From contig JAUPFP010000016.1 of NCBI GenBank assembly GCA_036925085.1, positions 899,501-963,500 on the forward strand: DNA of 64,000 bases, in the 5' to 3' direction. A model generated the notes under the pieces. The model worked only from the letters and a program-made list of their open reading frames with translations. It made no database searches and had not been told where the DNA came from. The stretch comes from Brachycybe producta. Its lineage: Eukaryota; Arthropoda; Diplopoda; Playtdesmida; Andrognathidae. This document shows positions 1 through 10,500 of the stretch, piece by piece. A program made the translations under genes and the position numbers. Position 1 is the stretch's first letter. Each line of letters starts with the position of its first letter.

Positions 1-273
1 ATTTGAGACAAATATAATTAGAAAATTATATTTCTCCAAGTTTTTCTTTTTTTATTTATTTATACATCATATGATAACTTTAAAAAGCTTTGAAAAATAT
101 GACTAAGTGTCATAATTAACAAGAAACTGCACAAAACTAAAAAAATAAAATAATGGCGACTAAGACTTAATTTTTTTTAAATCGGCGGCGACTGGCCACT
201 AGAAACAATTTTTTATTACATACGTATGCGGGTGCGTAATTAAAAGTACGTTCCTTGTTATAATACGTATAAA
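1..273. other. Left-edge spacer / GET1 upstream region
   Basis: AT-rich sequence with no convincing ORF. It precedes the GET1 start codon and presumably holds its promoter and 5' UTR, but I see no clear TATA box or initiator that I would defend. Confidence 0.4.
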
Positions 274-477
274 ATGGAAACATCGTTATTTTGGCTCATA
301 ACAATATGCAGTTTTATAACAGCATTTGTGCCGTCAATTGTAAACATAGTAAGTAACAGCAAATGAGTAGAAGGTAGTTTTTACCTGTGTAATATAACAT
401 AATAATATACGTATGCGTTTGCAGATACCGTGAAGATCTTTCTATCTAGAATTCCATATTACAGGGTGAATCAAAAT

Positions 478-518
<41 letters not shown>

Positions 519-3135
519 ATCATGATGACACCGTCAATAAGATGAGATGTTTATTCTGTTTTTTTCTTTCAAGAATTAAAATTAAAAGAGAAATTTGAAA
601 ATCTTTATAAAACTAAAAGGAGGTAAAAAGTGATTGCACTTTAATTAGAGGTATTTTCATGATGAAATTAAATATTTTAAAATAAAGCTTTTTAAAAATT
701 ACAAATGAAAATATCGTCAAGTGATTGAGCTACCCTTCTAGTTTCTAAAACACTTAATTTCTCTTTAGTTTTTCTCCTGAAATGCAGAATAACCAGAGTT
801 GTAAAAATCTCACCTTTGTGTATACTTCTATGTATTTCTGTGTTTTGTTATTTTATTTTGTTTTATTTTTCACGTTGACCAGGGTTAAACGTAATTAGTG
901 TTGATGTACATCCTGTAAAACCTTTAATAAAATTATTTTTCTTAGGATAGTTTTCAAGTGTTAACGTCTCTCGAACATTGATTATTTATTGATCTTTCAG
1001 GTGTAAAATTAAGAAAAACTTGAAATGTGTTTCGATCAGAAACTAGAAGAGTAGCTCAATCACTTAGGGTATTTTTATGGTGACATTTCCAAATAAGCTT
1101 TTGATGTGAGTTTGAAAATGACCCAAATTCAAGCAGACTATATTATTTAATTTTTAAAGATAAGAAAAGCTACCCTTCTAGTTTCTAAAACACTTTCTGT
1201 AGTTTCTCTTCATTTTGCTCCTAAAAGACCATAAGCCTGCTTAGGTACAATACAGGGTTATTTCAAAAACAACGAAATAACTGCAAAATATGTAAATGCA
1301 CACAAACAATTTACTTTATCTGCATTTCAGATGTAACTTTACGAGTAAATTGATGTGAGTTTTAGAAACTAGAAGAGTTAATTTTTTTTTTTACATTTTT
1401 GAAAATTCTAAATTTTCCTTTTTCACTTCAAGTGTATATAAAATAAAACTGACAAATTTCGTACTTTAATAAAACTGCTTATAAAATTATTTTCAAAATT
1501 GTCAACATGAAAATTACTGTTACGCGACACTCTTATTTCCAGTTTCTAAAACACATATGTCAGTGCCTTGATTTTATTCTTGTTTTTACTCATGAGACAT
1601 GTTTGCCTAACGTATATTGCTGTCAACTGACAGATTTTGCAGATGTTCTGCCAAGAAAGCGAGTCTGAACGTCATCTTCGTCGGCAGATCGCAGTTCTAA
1701 AGTCCGAATTGGTTTGCGTCAGAGCGGTTGACGAATTTCCAAAATATGCAAAGATCCAACGAAAGATAAACAAAGTCGTAGAAGAACTGAATGCTCAGAG
1801 TTTGTGACACGCTCTTAATAGAAATTAGAAATGCCACTCCGATAATTTCATTGAGCTAATCGTTTTCCATTATTTCTTCACAGGTTCGAATCGTTCCACT
1901 TCGAGCCTCGTTGTAAAGTTCGCAGCTACCGTCATCTTATATTTCATCACAGTAATTACGATGATTTATTAATGGCTGATAAACTCTAAATTACTCTGGA
2001 TTTTAGGGACAATATTGACAAAAGTCTGACAAGTGTTTTAAAAACTAGAAAGCTTGTAGCACACTATAATCGGATCGGAATGGAACAAATCGGAATATTT
2101 TGATGATAAGCATTTCAATGAAGCCCCGCCAACGTGGCGTTTCCGATGGTGAGGCTCCGTTGAAATGTTTGTTATCAAAACAGTCCAATTCATTCCGTTC
2201 CGATTCGATTATAGTGTGCTACAAGCGGAACAGTTTCAAACTGCCATAAAAAGTTCATTTTCAAAAAAAATGTTATCTTGAAAATTATCTTCTTTGTTTA
2301 ATTTTCTTGCATTAAATTTAAGGCCTTTGGCACACAGTCGACTTTTGACCAAAGGTCGTGGAGGTGTTGTTGCAATGCATTTACTGTGGAAAGACGCCAT
2401 CTTTGGCACACAGGCGTCTTTAAATTAAGTCGTCTGTGTGCCAAGATTGGCGTCTTTCCATAGAAAATACATTGCAACGAGAGCCCAACGACCTTCGACT
2501 TCATTTTGTCGCCAAAAAGTCTTTCAAAAGTCGCCTTTGTGTTCCAGCCCTAAGACTTTTTGTCTTAATTTGATTTTATAAAAAACATTTTCATCTTTTT
2601 TTTTTTTCCCTTCGTGTCCATAAAGCAACGAAGAGAACCCGGGCCCAAAGGGTGTAAACTTTGCACTTGAACTATGACCTAAACCTCTCAGAGCAATGTT
2701 CCAGCAAAGAAAAACTTTACTGAATGATTTTCAATAAATCAGGATTTTTCTATGTTGCAACATTACTGACAGGATTCAAGTTTGAAGTTCAAATGCTAAG
2801 TTTTCAGCTTGAAATTTGGCCCCTAAATTCACTTTTCTCTCTTTCTGGTAGGGTTTGATTATATTGTTTCTGATGTGGCAACACGGACACGAACCAGTTT
2901 ACGAAGTTGATTCTAACCGGTTATATCCTATCGAGTGGTTAATTACAACAAAATCTGGAGATAAAGGTATTGCTGCTAATCGATTCGATGATAACTTATC
3001 GCTCGTGTGTGTTCTCCTTACAAACGTACAGTCAATTGTTTGTTCTATTCATTTCTAGTTGGAATCAGTATGACCTTTTGGTTGATGGTGAGTGGCACGG
3101 TAGCGAACACGGTCTCTCGTTCCATTGTTGGTTGA
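274..3135 (+). CDS. GET1: GET1/WRB, ER receptor subunit for tail-anchored protein insertion (5 exons, complete)
   Basis: GET1 (WRB in vertebrates) pairs with GET2/CAMLG in the ER membrane and receives tail-anchored proteins from the GET3 ATPase. Exons are 274-348, 1634-1799, 1884-1951, 2852-2966 and 3059-3135. All junctions are GT-AG and the phases fit, giving 166 aa (human WRB is about 174). Exon 1 encodes a first membrane segment (ITICSFITAFVP). Exon 2 encodes the conserved cytosolic coiled coil that binds GET3, with the motif VDEFPKYAKIQRKINK, close to the vertebrate MDEFARYARLERKINK. Exons 3-5 give two more hydrophobic segments (KFAATVILYFIT and VGISMTFWLM). The exon 2 acceptor could instead be 9 bases downstream (1643) in the same frame. 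The third intron holds two foldback elements. An AATAAA follows at 3180. Family assignment is firm. Confidence 0.9.
481..515. repeat. (TA)n microsatellite
   Basis: Uninterrupted alternating TA for about 35 bases, inside GET1 intron 1. Confidence 0.95.
650..1560. repeat. Cluster of dispersed repeats with core CTAGTTTCTAAAACACT
   Basis: GET1 intron 1 holds several copies of a core near GCTACCCTTCTAGTTTCT in both orientations: forward at about 729 and 1168, reversed at about 1045 and 1358, and a partial copy at about 1538. Each lies near a second motif resembling GGTATTTTCATGATGA. Related copies occur at about 2035, 34,480, 38,600, 45,895 and 49,480, and at the matching sites in the second duplication copy. 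Opposed orientations suggest decayed MITE or foldback elements. No coding potential is visible. Confidence 0.6.
2052..2226. mobile_element. Foldback MITE, about 175 bp
   Basis: Terminal inverted repeats begin GCTTGTAGCACACTATAATC and extend about 40 bp with a few mismatches. The centre contains a further GC-rich inverted stretch. It lies in GET1 intron 3 and has no ORF. No clear target-site duplication was found. Confidence 0.75.
2326..2545. mobile_element. Foldback element, about 220 bp
   Basis: Imperfect inverted repeats: TGGAAAGACGCCA near 2390 faces TGGCGTCTTTCCA near 2448. The flanking arms TTTGGCACACAG, TTGCAATG and the complementary CATTGCAA also pair. It sits in GET1 intron 3. Other foldback elements with similar wording lie at about 18.1 and 21.6 kb. 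Confidence 0.65.
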
Positions 3136-3179
3136 AACACTAGGGTTTTTTTTTCTTCTACACTTTGTCCGTCTTGTTC

Positions 3180-3185
3180 AATAAA
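3180..3185 (+). terminator. GET1 poly(A) signal AATAAA
   Basis: AATAAA lies 45 bases after the GET1 stop codon and is followed by a second overlapping AATAAA. Confidence 0.7.
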
Positions 3186-3413
3186 ATAAATACATCGAGA
3201 AGTATTTGCTTATTTTGAAGTGTTGGGAAGTAAATTTGCCAAAAGTAATAAATTACTGTAATTAAATTACTCTTTTAAACTTTGTAATTGTAATTAATTA
3301 CTTTTTCTAATAAAAAATAAATATACTTTTGTCTTTGTGTTTTTAAACTATTTTTGTTCTCAAATTACTCGGAATTTTCTATTTGTTTTGCGATCTCATG
3401 TATATGTTTAAAG

Positions 3414-3745
3414 TAGAGGTGGGACGAATCCTAAATTTTCTCGAATCCTTCCTATAAGAATACTATATTATTCATTAAGAAGATAAAAATAAATGAAATA
3501 ATATTAAACATTATTAAATTATTAATAATAAAAAACAGTGTGGCACTCAGTGGTCGCCACGAGGTGATCCATTGGTGATCTGGGTCCGACCACCGAAATT
3601 GCAACAATCGCCGTTTTTTTTTTGTTAATGAACGCTTCTATTGGACGTCAATGGAGTTAAAACTAATTTTAACAACGTTTTTAACAGTTTTTTAGGTTGG
3701 GATTAGGATTTTTAGGTTCTAGGATTCAACTGTCCCATCCCTAGT
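3414..3745 (+). repeat. Interspersed repeat family A, copy 1
   Basis: Shares long stretches with 24,310-24,715 and 25,625-25,890, including CGAATCCTTCCTATAAGAAT, ACCACCGAAATTGCAACAAT and GGACGTCAATGGAGTTAAAA. It has no coding potential. The three copies differ in length and internal indels, as expected for an old MITE or SINE family. Confidence 0.8.
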
Positions 3746-4410
3746 TTAAAGCGTGAGGACTGTCAAAACAAAGAAGCGAAGAAGTCATTGAAATGGTTCT
3801 GAAAAGGCCTGCCAAAGGCGTAACGTTTCTACGTGTCTACGGCTCAGGTCTAAGATATGTGCCCGTCATCCCCTAGACGATACAAGCATATTGCAGCAAT
3901 TTTCGCATAGTTGTGAACATTTCAGTGTGAATCAATGTGTCGGAAGAAGAGGACGTCGAGAGGTTGTTGACAAACGGCACAACAAAAACACAAAAACAGC
4001 GAAACTGACTGAAACTTGCAAAAACTCCCCCTACACGCTCAAGTCTACTTGCGGCAATGTGCAGTTAATATTGCGCAGTTAAACGTTACGTCTAGAGCCA
4101 GCCTTATGGCCCTGCAAAGTCACAAGGATAGCTAAAAGTCATTGTTCAATCGATTTTTTTTTAATTATATAGAATCGGATGATTAGATTATGATTGAGAT
4201 TAAAAATGCGATTCGATTCTTTCTTTTTTTTTTTAATCAAATCACTTGTTTCCTTTTATTTTGCATTAATTGATTACTAGATTCATGACATATAGGAAAT
4301 TTTATTCACATTTCCGTTTGCAGATTAGAATGGAATCAATTTTGAAAGACAAAAGTTTGTGCTGAACGATCTGAAGAGAAACCTAGGAGAAGAAACTGGG
4401 GCCAAAAACG
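3746..4410. other. Spacer without recognised gene
   Basis: Between repeat family A and the transposase stop codon. A short ORF at 3891-4082 has no recognisable similarity and no supporting splice or start context. Nothing else is seen. Confidence 0.5.
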
Positions 4411-5826
4411 TCACGATGAATCGAGCAAAGAAGATTCGCCGCCCTCATCTTCTACGATATGTTTCGTCTTGGTGGTTTTTCTTCTACACTTTCTTGGCAA
4501 CGACTTCCTACTTCTTTGCCTCGTACCAACATCATTGTTCTTCTTTTTAGATTTCGAAAGTGTCGTTTCCTTCGCAGAAGAATCGTGTCCGTTTTGATAC
4601 AAAACGTCTATCAGGTGTTGTTCGTCTTCGGACGTTATAGGTTCGCAATAATCCAACGGATCTAACGGATCTTCGGCGATATCTACCAGGGGATAGATCT
4701 TACTTTCTTTGTAAGTCTCAAACGCAGATGAAACGTAACAGGATTTCATGTAAGCGCAACCGAAAAGAGTTGCAATCTGCGCTTCCGCCACAACAGAACC
4801 CGGATTCTGCTTTTTCCAATCGCACAAACCTTCTTCGAAATGCTTATAAATAGTTGGAAAAAAACCAAAATAAATTGGAAGTATAATTTCGGACGAATGT
4901 GCTGGTACAGAAAGTAGCACGACTCCGTGTTCGATGGCGTAATCGTAAACAGCGAGCGAAACATGCGCTTCGTCGTTATCTATCAACAAAAGAACTTTGT
5001 TCTGTTTCGACGGTCTCACTCGTTGTATGAAAAATGAAAGCCAATCGACGAAAACTTCTCTATTTGTCCAACCTTCGTCTGAAAACAGAGCCAAAGTCCT
5101 TGGAAATGGAACTCCGCTCAAGAGATCTTCGCTTTTGCCGATCTTTTCACAAGAAAAGACGAACGTCGGCGGTAAAAAATGTCCCGTTCCGTTATAACAG
5201 CAGATCGCGGCCACGATTTGACCGTCGGTTTCAACTATGTTTTCTACCTGAATTCCACTTGATACCTGAATCAATTCCGGATCTTTACCGTTGAAAGTCA
5301 CGATACCGAACTCGTCCATGTTGTAGATGTCGTTAACGTCTATGTTGTGTTGTTTTACGACTCTTGACAAACGTTCAAAGAAAACAGAAATCTTTACCGT
5401 GTCCGGAACACGAGGTCCTTTCAGACATCGTATCTTTATTTCCGGATGATCTTTTAAAAAGTTCCCTGACCAATTCTCTCCTGCCGAAGTTCCATTAAAA
5501 GGATGAGGCACACGATTTTTTTCTGCAAAATCATAAGCCAATTTTCTTAGATCTCGTAAACTTAAACCAAAGTAAGTGATCGTCATCCGTTTCACGTAAT
5601 CGACCAAATCCTCTTCGAGTTGGGCATTGAAAACCGATCTCTTTCCCAAGTGAGGCTTATCTCCGTTGTTTTGTTTCTTCAGGTAACGATGAAGTGTCCT
5701 GAATGGTATTCCATACTTCGAACCTGCGGCTCTCACTGAAAGTTTCTTACAGGCTTTGATTGCTTTCTTAAGGTTCGATTCGGACCAACTTCCATGGTTC
5801 GTTTTCCTCACGTAATGTCGAACCAT
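4411..5826 (-). CDS. Pogo/CENP-B-like transposase, intact ORF with altered DDE triad
   Basis: An uninterrupted 471-aa ORF. Residues about 13-50 form a pipsqueak-type helix-turn-helix (IKACKKLSVRAAGSKYGI), followed by a CENP-B-type DNA-binding region (about 60-140) and an RNase H-like DDE domain (about 165-330). The first catalytic Asp is D171 in YNMDEFGI and the second is D283 in LLLIDNDEAH. The third, normally in a QPLD motif, is missing: the matching site reads LPIYF with Tyr at about 319. The C-terminus (about 400-471) is acidic then Lys/Arg-rich. An AG sits directly before the ATG (CCCTAG|ATGG), and a possible 5'-UTR donor (TTCTAAG|gtaaac) lies at 6142. The intact frame with a lost catalytic residue suggests a domesticated gene; a recently dead transposon is the alternative. 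Confidence 0.85.
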   Translation of the reverse strand: MVRHYVRKTNHGSWSESNLKKAIKACKKLSVRAAGSKYGIPFRTLHRYLKKQNNGDKPHLGKRSVFNAQLEEDLVDYVKRMTITYFGLSLRDLRKLAYDFAEKNRVPHPFNGTSAGENWSGNFLKDHPEIKIRCLKGPRVPDTVKISVFFERLSRVVKQHNIDVNDIYNMDEFGIVTFNGKDPELIQVSSGIQVENIVETDGQIVAAICCYNGTGHFLPPTFVFSCEKIGKSEDLLSGVPFPRTLALFSDEGWTNREVFVDWLSFFIQRVRPSKQNKVLLLIDNDEAHVSLAVYDYAIEHGVVLLSVPAHSSEIILPIYFGFFPTIYKHFEEGLCDWKKQNPGSVVAEAQIATLFGCAYMKSCYVSSAFETYKESKIYPLVDIAEDPLDPLDYCEPITSEDEQHLIDVLYQNGHDSSAKETTLSKSKKKNNDVGTRQRSRKSLPRKCRRKTTKTKHIVEDEGGESSLLDSS

Positions 5827-6513
5827 CTAGGGTCGAAATTAAAAATTGATTATTAACGCTAATTAACCTTTTATGCAAACTAAAATTCCCTAATTGTGCG
5901 TTTTATGCAATAATAGCCTCTTAGTATGAGCTTATACAGCACTTTCGCCTTATTTCTTGAGTTCAGTGCAACCTAAATAATACCACAGTCTTAACTTCGA
6001 GCCTAGTGGTTCCTAATTGAAAGAATACCCGTGGAATCCTTTTATTTGGCGCTATAAATTTATATTTGGCAGCCAATGAGGTTCTCGTATATTAAGACAC
6101 CAGCATTAAACCGAATAAATCAAAACTTAGAAACGTGTTTACCTTAGAAAACTATCAACATGAAAAACCGCCGACAGTTTACTTGAAGAAAAAAAACACA
6201 AAACAAACTTTCGAACTGTAAACAAAGTAAAATAAACACTTATGAAAGTTACCCGATGAAAACACAAAATTCCTACCGACTGTAGGCCGCCATTTTGTTT
6301 AAAGGGCAACCTTGAATTCAAAAGAAACAGCTGTTTTTCCAACTGGTGACAAACAATCTTCACATCAACGTTAAAACCAATGCTTTTTATGGAAACAAAA
6401 TGGCGTAGTTTTCCAAAGTGGAAAGTAGAGACGTAAAAACCTTTAACATTCCCCCCACCAGGGCAGCGCTGCATGTAAAGAGGGCTAAAAGCAACAAGGC
6501 AGCCAAAAAAAAG
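5827..6513. other. Upstream region of the transposase-like gene
   Basis: Spacer that may contain a 5'-UTR intron (about 5827-6142) and a noncoding first exon (from 6143 upward), read on the minus strand. A 111-codon minus-strand ORF at 6139-6474 shows no recognised similarity and I do not call it. Confidence 0.35.
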
Positions 6514-6921
6514 TTTAAGGTGGCTGAATAGACATTTATTTTGTTTTCGCCCCCCCCCCCCGGATGGCGCGCCTGAGTGACTATTATCTTCTATTGGAGG
6601 TCTCTTCTCCCCACCCGCAGTTTTTAGAAAATTTATATTTTTTCAAAATAAACTTTTTCACCTTGAAAAAGGCGAACATAGTTTTTCATGAACTGTTTGT
6701 TAATCAAACAAACAAAAAAATGTTATTTTTTAAGATAGTGCCATTAAAATTTTTTTTGCATAATCTTTTACCATTCTAGTTTTAAAAATAATTTGAAATT
6801 TTTTCATAATGTTTTTTTCTAAAATTTCGTTAATTGCTTGACGTTTTTGCATCCAAATTTTCCAAAAACGTCTATGAAGCACAATAAAAAGTAAAATAAA
6901 TATATATTCAGCCACCTTAAC
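6514..6921. mobile_element. MITE with TTAAGGTGGCTGAATA termini
   Basis: Inverted ends TTAAGGTGGCTGAATA (6515) and TATTCAGCCACCTTAA (ending 6920) bound about 405 bp of AT-rich DNA with a C10 tract near 6551. A related end (TCAGCCCCCTTAATG) occurs near 23,680. Confidence 0.75.
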
Positions 6922-6984
6922 ACAAATAAAAATATTTCTAAAAATACTGTTTTGATAGAATGGCCGAAGGCTCATGAGGGCCGG

Positions 6985-7160
6985 AGGACCTGACTCACAT
7001 ACTTTACGAATGTAGCCGACCTAAGAGAATGCAAGCAAGAATTAAGGAGGCTAGCATACCAAACGACGAACAGTAGGCACTCGTGGCCCCTAGATACGGA
7101 AATTGTGTTGAACGGCACTATAGGCTGAGAGCTGAGTTACATCGTTTTACAGCTTACAGC
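6985..7160 (+). pseudogene. Decayed non-LTR retrotransposon 3' fragment (tentative)
   Basis: One frame reads GPEDLTHILYECSRPKRMQ, resembling the Cys/His region (…EDLxHILxEC…) near the C-terminus of LINE ORF2 proteins. The expected upstream Cys is a stop (TGA), and a further stop follows after about 30 codons, so it is a dead, 5'-truncated remnant. Base composition is higher in GC than the surroundings. No tail or target-site duplication was identified. Confidence 0.45.
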
Positions 7161-7549
7161 GAAGTACAACCACAAAGCCAATGACACAAGCGGCTGACAG
7201 CCCACAAGCCCCACATAGTGCGAGACTGAAATAACTAGGTGGACCTAATTATATAGGCGGGTGCCCTTTTAAACCCTATTAAAGTTGTACATAATTTTAT
7301 TATTTGGTTGCAGAAAAATTAAAAACAAATTTAGAATTTTTATTTCCTGTTGCCGTTGAAAAATCACAAGAAATTCTACATTCTATTCCAGACTATTCGG
7401 TTTAAATTAGGTAACGTTTTATCTAATTGCCAGCGCTATTAATTTATTACACAGTTTATATAAGTACTTACAAATAATAAGTGAATATAAACATAATAAA
7501 TTACAAATAAAATTCACAGATCAATTAATAAGATGAAAAATTATCTAAA

Positions 7550-10500
7550 TCAATCATATTCAGATCCAATGGTAATACTCATTTCGTCGCCAACAATTTG
7601 TGTTTGATGAAACCATGAATTTGTATCCAACACAACTGGTTTTTAGAGAAGAAAAAAAGAGAAAAATACAGTTTGAATGTATTTATTCTTGAGATGTTTT
7701 ATGAACATCTTCCTGGAGCCATACTATGAAAAAACCGAAAATGTGTTAAAACTAGACAGTAGATGTCTCACTTAACAATATTTTGATGACATGAAGCGGT
7801 CCGTGTGAAGCAGGCCTAAATGTGGTTACTGAAACGCAAAATAAATAAGTTTTTTTTTTCTCGATTGATTTTATTCATTTGCATATTTTTGCAATGGATG
7901 CAGGGGGAAAAAAAGTCGCTTATTCATCGTTAACTATTTCGTGCAGTTCAATAATAATTAATCATTGGTTTGGGGTTCTTGTGAATCCCCTTCCTTAAAG
8001 TGTCCCAAACACACAAAAAAACCCGAAACTTAAATATAAAAAAACCACGTCACACAGTTTACAAATGACATTTTTATCCTAGTTTTTCCTGCAAAGTCAT
8101 TCTTGAAAAAAGAAGTTGATTTTTTTTTTTAGATTTCCCAACTTACTGATTTCTCCCGGTTTAACAGTAACATATACTGAACGGCACACATGAGCACATT
8201 CGGGAGGAGGAACCAGTGTCCACTTCTTTTGACCGGAAATCTGTGCCTGCCACGATGGATTACCCACATGATCAATCTTAGTTGCATTTTCAAAAGAGAC
8301 AGAAAAAAAAAATACACTCAACAACAACAATAAGAAACTGACTCAGACAGTTTTTATATAACATATTATTATGTCTGCTTTTTAAAATGACCTTTGGTCA
8401 AAAAAAAAATTCCATCACCTCACCAAAAAAAAAATAGTTCAATCAAAATTGAACAAATAGTGTCAAATGAAAAATATAAAAAATACATAAATATGGAAAT
8501 CCTACATGCATATGAGCACCGTAACCCGGACTTCCCATGAAGATCCAATCTGTTTTACTCGATTCAGCATCAGCGGGAAGAAAATAGGGACGGTCATAAT
8601 GTTGTCGCAAAATATTAGCCACTGTTGAATCACAGTTGCTCCTAAGAGAAAACAAGAAGAGGAAAAAAATGATCAAAAATGATACGTGCATTTCTGCACT
8701 TCATAACACATAATATGCACAAATAGAAAATTATGGCTAAAAAATATGCGCATATAAAAATGTATATTTGTTTCCAAAAATAAAAACAAAAGCTGTATGT
8801 TTTCAATAGTTTGGTAAAAACATAACGCAGCATCGACTCATGCCTCAACTCTGAAGTCGCATCAAAGCCTCACGCCTTTTTTTTTTATCAAACTAGAAAA
8901 CGAAGAGTGACGTTGATGAGTGAAGGCCATTTTATAATACAATAGCAATTAATCCAGGCAAGAAAAACAAAGAAGTTTGTTTCTTTGACAGTCAAAGCTG
9001 CACTATGCAAAGATACACCCCATGGTCCTGTCATTGCATTGTCTCTTGTTCTGAGGTCAGAAGCGAGGCATGAGTCAATCCTCGAGTTGAGGCTGCCCTT
9101 TATGTTTTTTTTCCAAACTCTGCCAACCCATACATCTCCTAATTCGATTTGTGAAAAAACAAGACCAAAATTTGAGTGGTTTCAAACAATTATGACAGCC
9201 AAAAAAACTATTGTAAAATTCTGTTGAAAAGTTAATCAAATAACGTTTTGAGCCATTCTGAAACACAAGGAAATACTTTATGGTCCATATAACAACGTCT
9301 CTGGAGCCCTAATATCTATAGAACATATTCATCAGTATTACAATGTCAAACGTTTCAGTTAGATTACTTTCTCAATAGAGCTATTATAAAAATCTCATAC
9401 ATTTATACAGAATGACTGACCATTTTAAACTAAGGGACTGGTTTTTTTTAGGCTAAAGGATGGTTCACACATGCAAAAAAAAACAACAGAAAATAGGAAT
9501 AGAAATAAACATTTCGAAAACATTGTTGAGTTTATAAAAGAGGGGATAAATAATAAGAGGAAAACTAGTCATACAGCCATCATCCCAAAGTTTAAAAAAG
9601 ATATTACACTAAACAATTCCACAGAACTCACTGAAAAATAAATTTCATATTTAGTAAGAACAACAGCCAATGCAACAAGATAAAAACATTAAGTTTATGA
9701 ATGGGTGACGAAATCCTGGATGTATTTTAGGCTATTTTCCGCCCTTTGTAGTCATTTTCAAATTTTTCCAAAACAATTATGCGTGCTTACAATGCATTGT
9801 CTTTTTCTTTAGAAAGGTGCTAAATTTGCTGAAATATTTTAAAGGTGCACTTTGTACTAAAATAAAGAACATCACTCAATTAGTTACGTGAAAATGAATG
9901 AAAATTTGATCAACAGAAACAAGCAATTGGATAGATTCCTTTCTATTTCGCCATTTCACAGCAGTCAGGTACCACGTTACTCAATTTATTCATTAGTAAC
10001 ATTAGGGAGAAAGAAGGAATTCAAAATAACAGAATTAGAAATCCATTTATTTGTCATCAAAATAACAACAAAAAATAAGCTAAAGAGAAACCACATCAGT
10101 AAAAGTGGAATAAACACCTCGAAATCAATTTAAATAATCTTATAAAGTTGGGGTAAACCAGCATTAAAATTAAGTCAATTAAATATTAATTTAAAAAAAT
10201 GTGTATGCCCTTCATATCACATGCTCTTAATTAGTTGTTTCGGTGTTTCTGGGTGAAAAAATAATTAATTATTCTATACTTCTACCGAGATGTTTTAAAA
10301 TTAATAAATTTGTGTTTATCAGTTCCAGTAAAATACAAACACCGAAGCCTCCCATTCATTATTCTATTAAACTGTTAGCGATATCTAGGACCATGCACAA
10401 CTTGTTTACAGCTATTTGTCTTCATAGAAACACATTAATGGTTGGTGGAAAATTTTAAGGCGTGAAAACTGAAGATAAACAGATTTAGTAGCAAAAGATG

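Noticed and set aside
1880..1900. CAGGTTCGAATC resembling a tRNA T-loop
   Set aside because: It is the acceptor and first codons of GET1 exon 3; no tRNA arms surround it.
4997..5294. Plus-strand ORFs across the transposase
   Set aside because: Shadows of the conserved minus-strand DDE domain.
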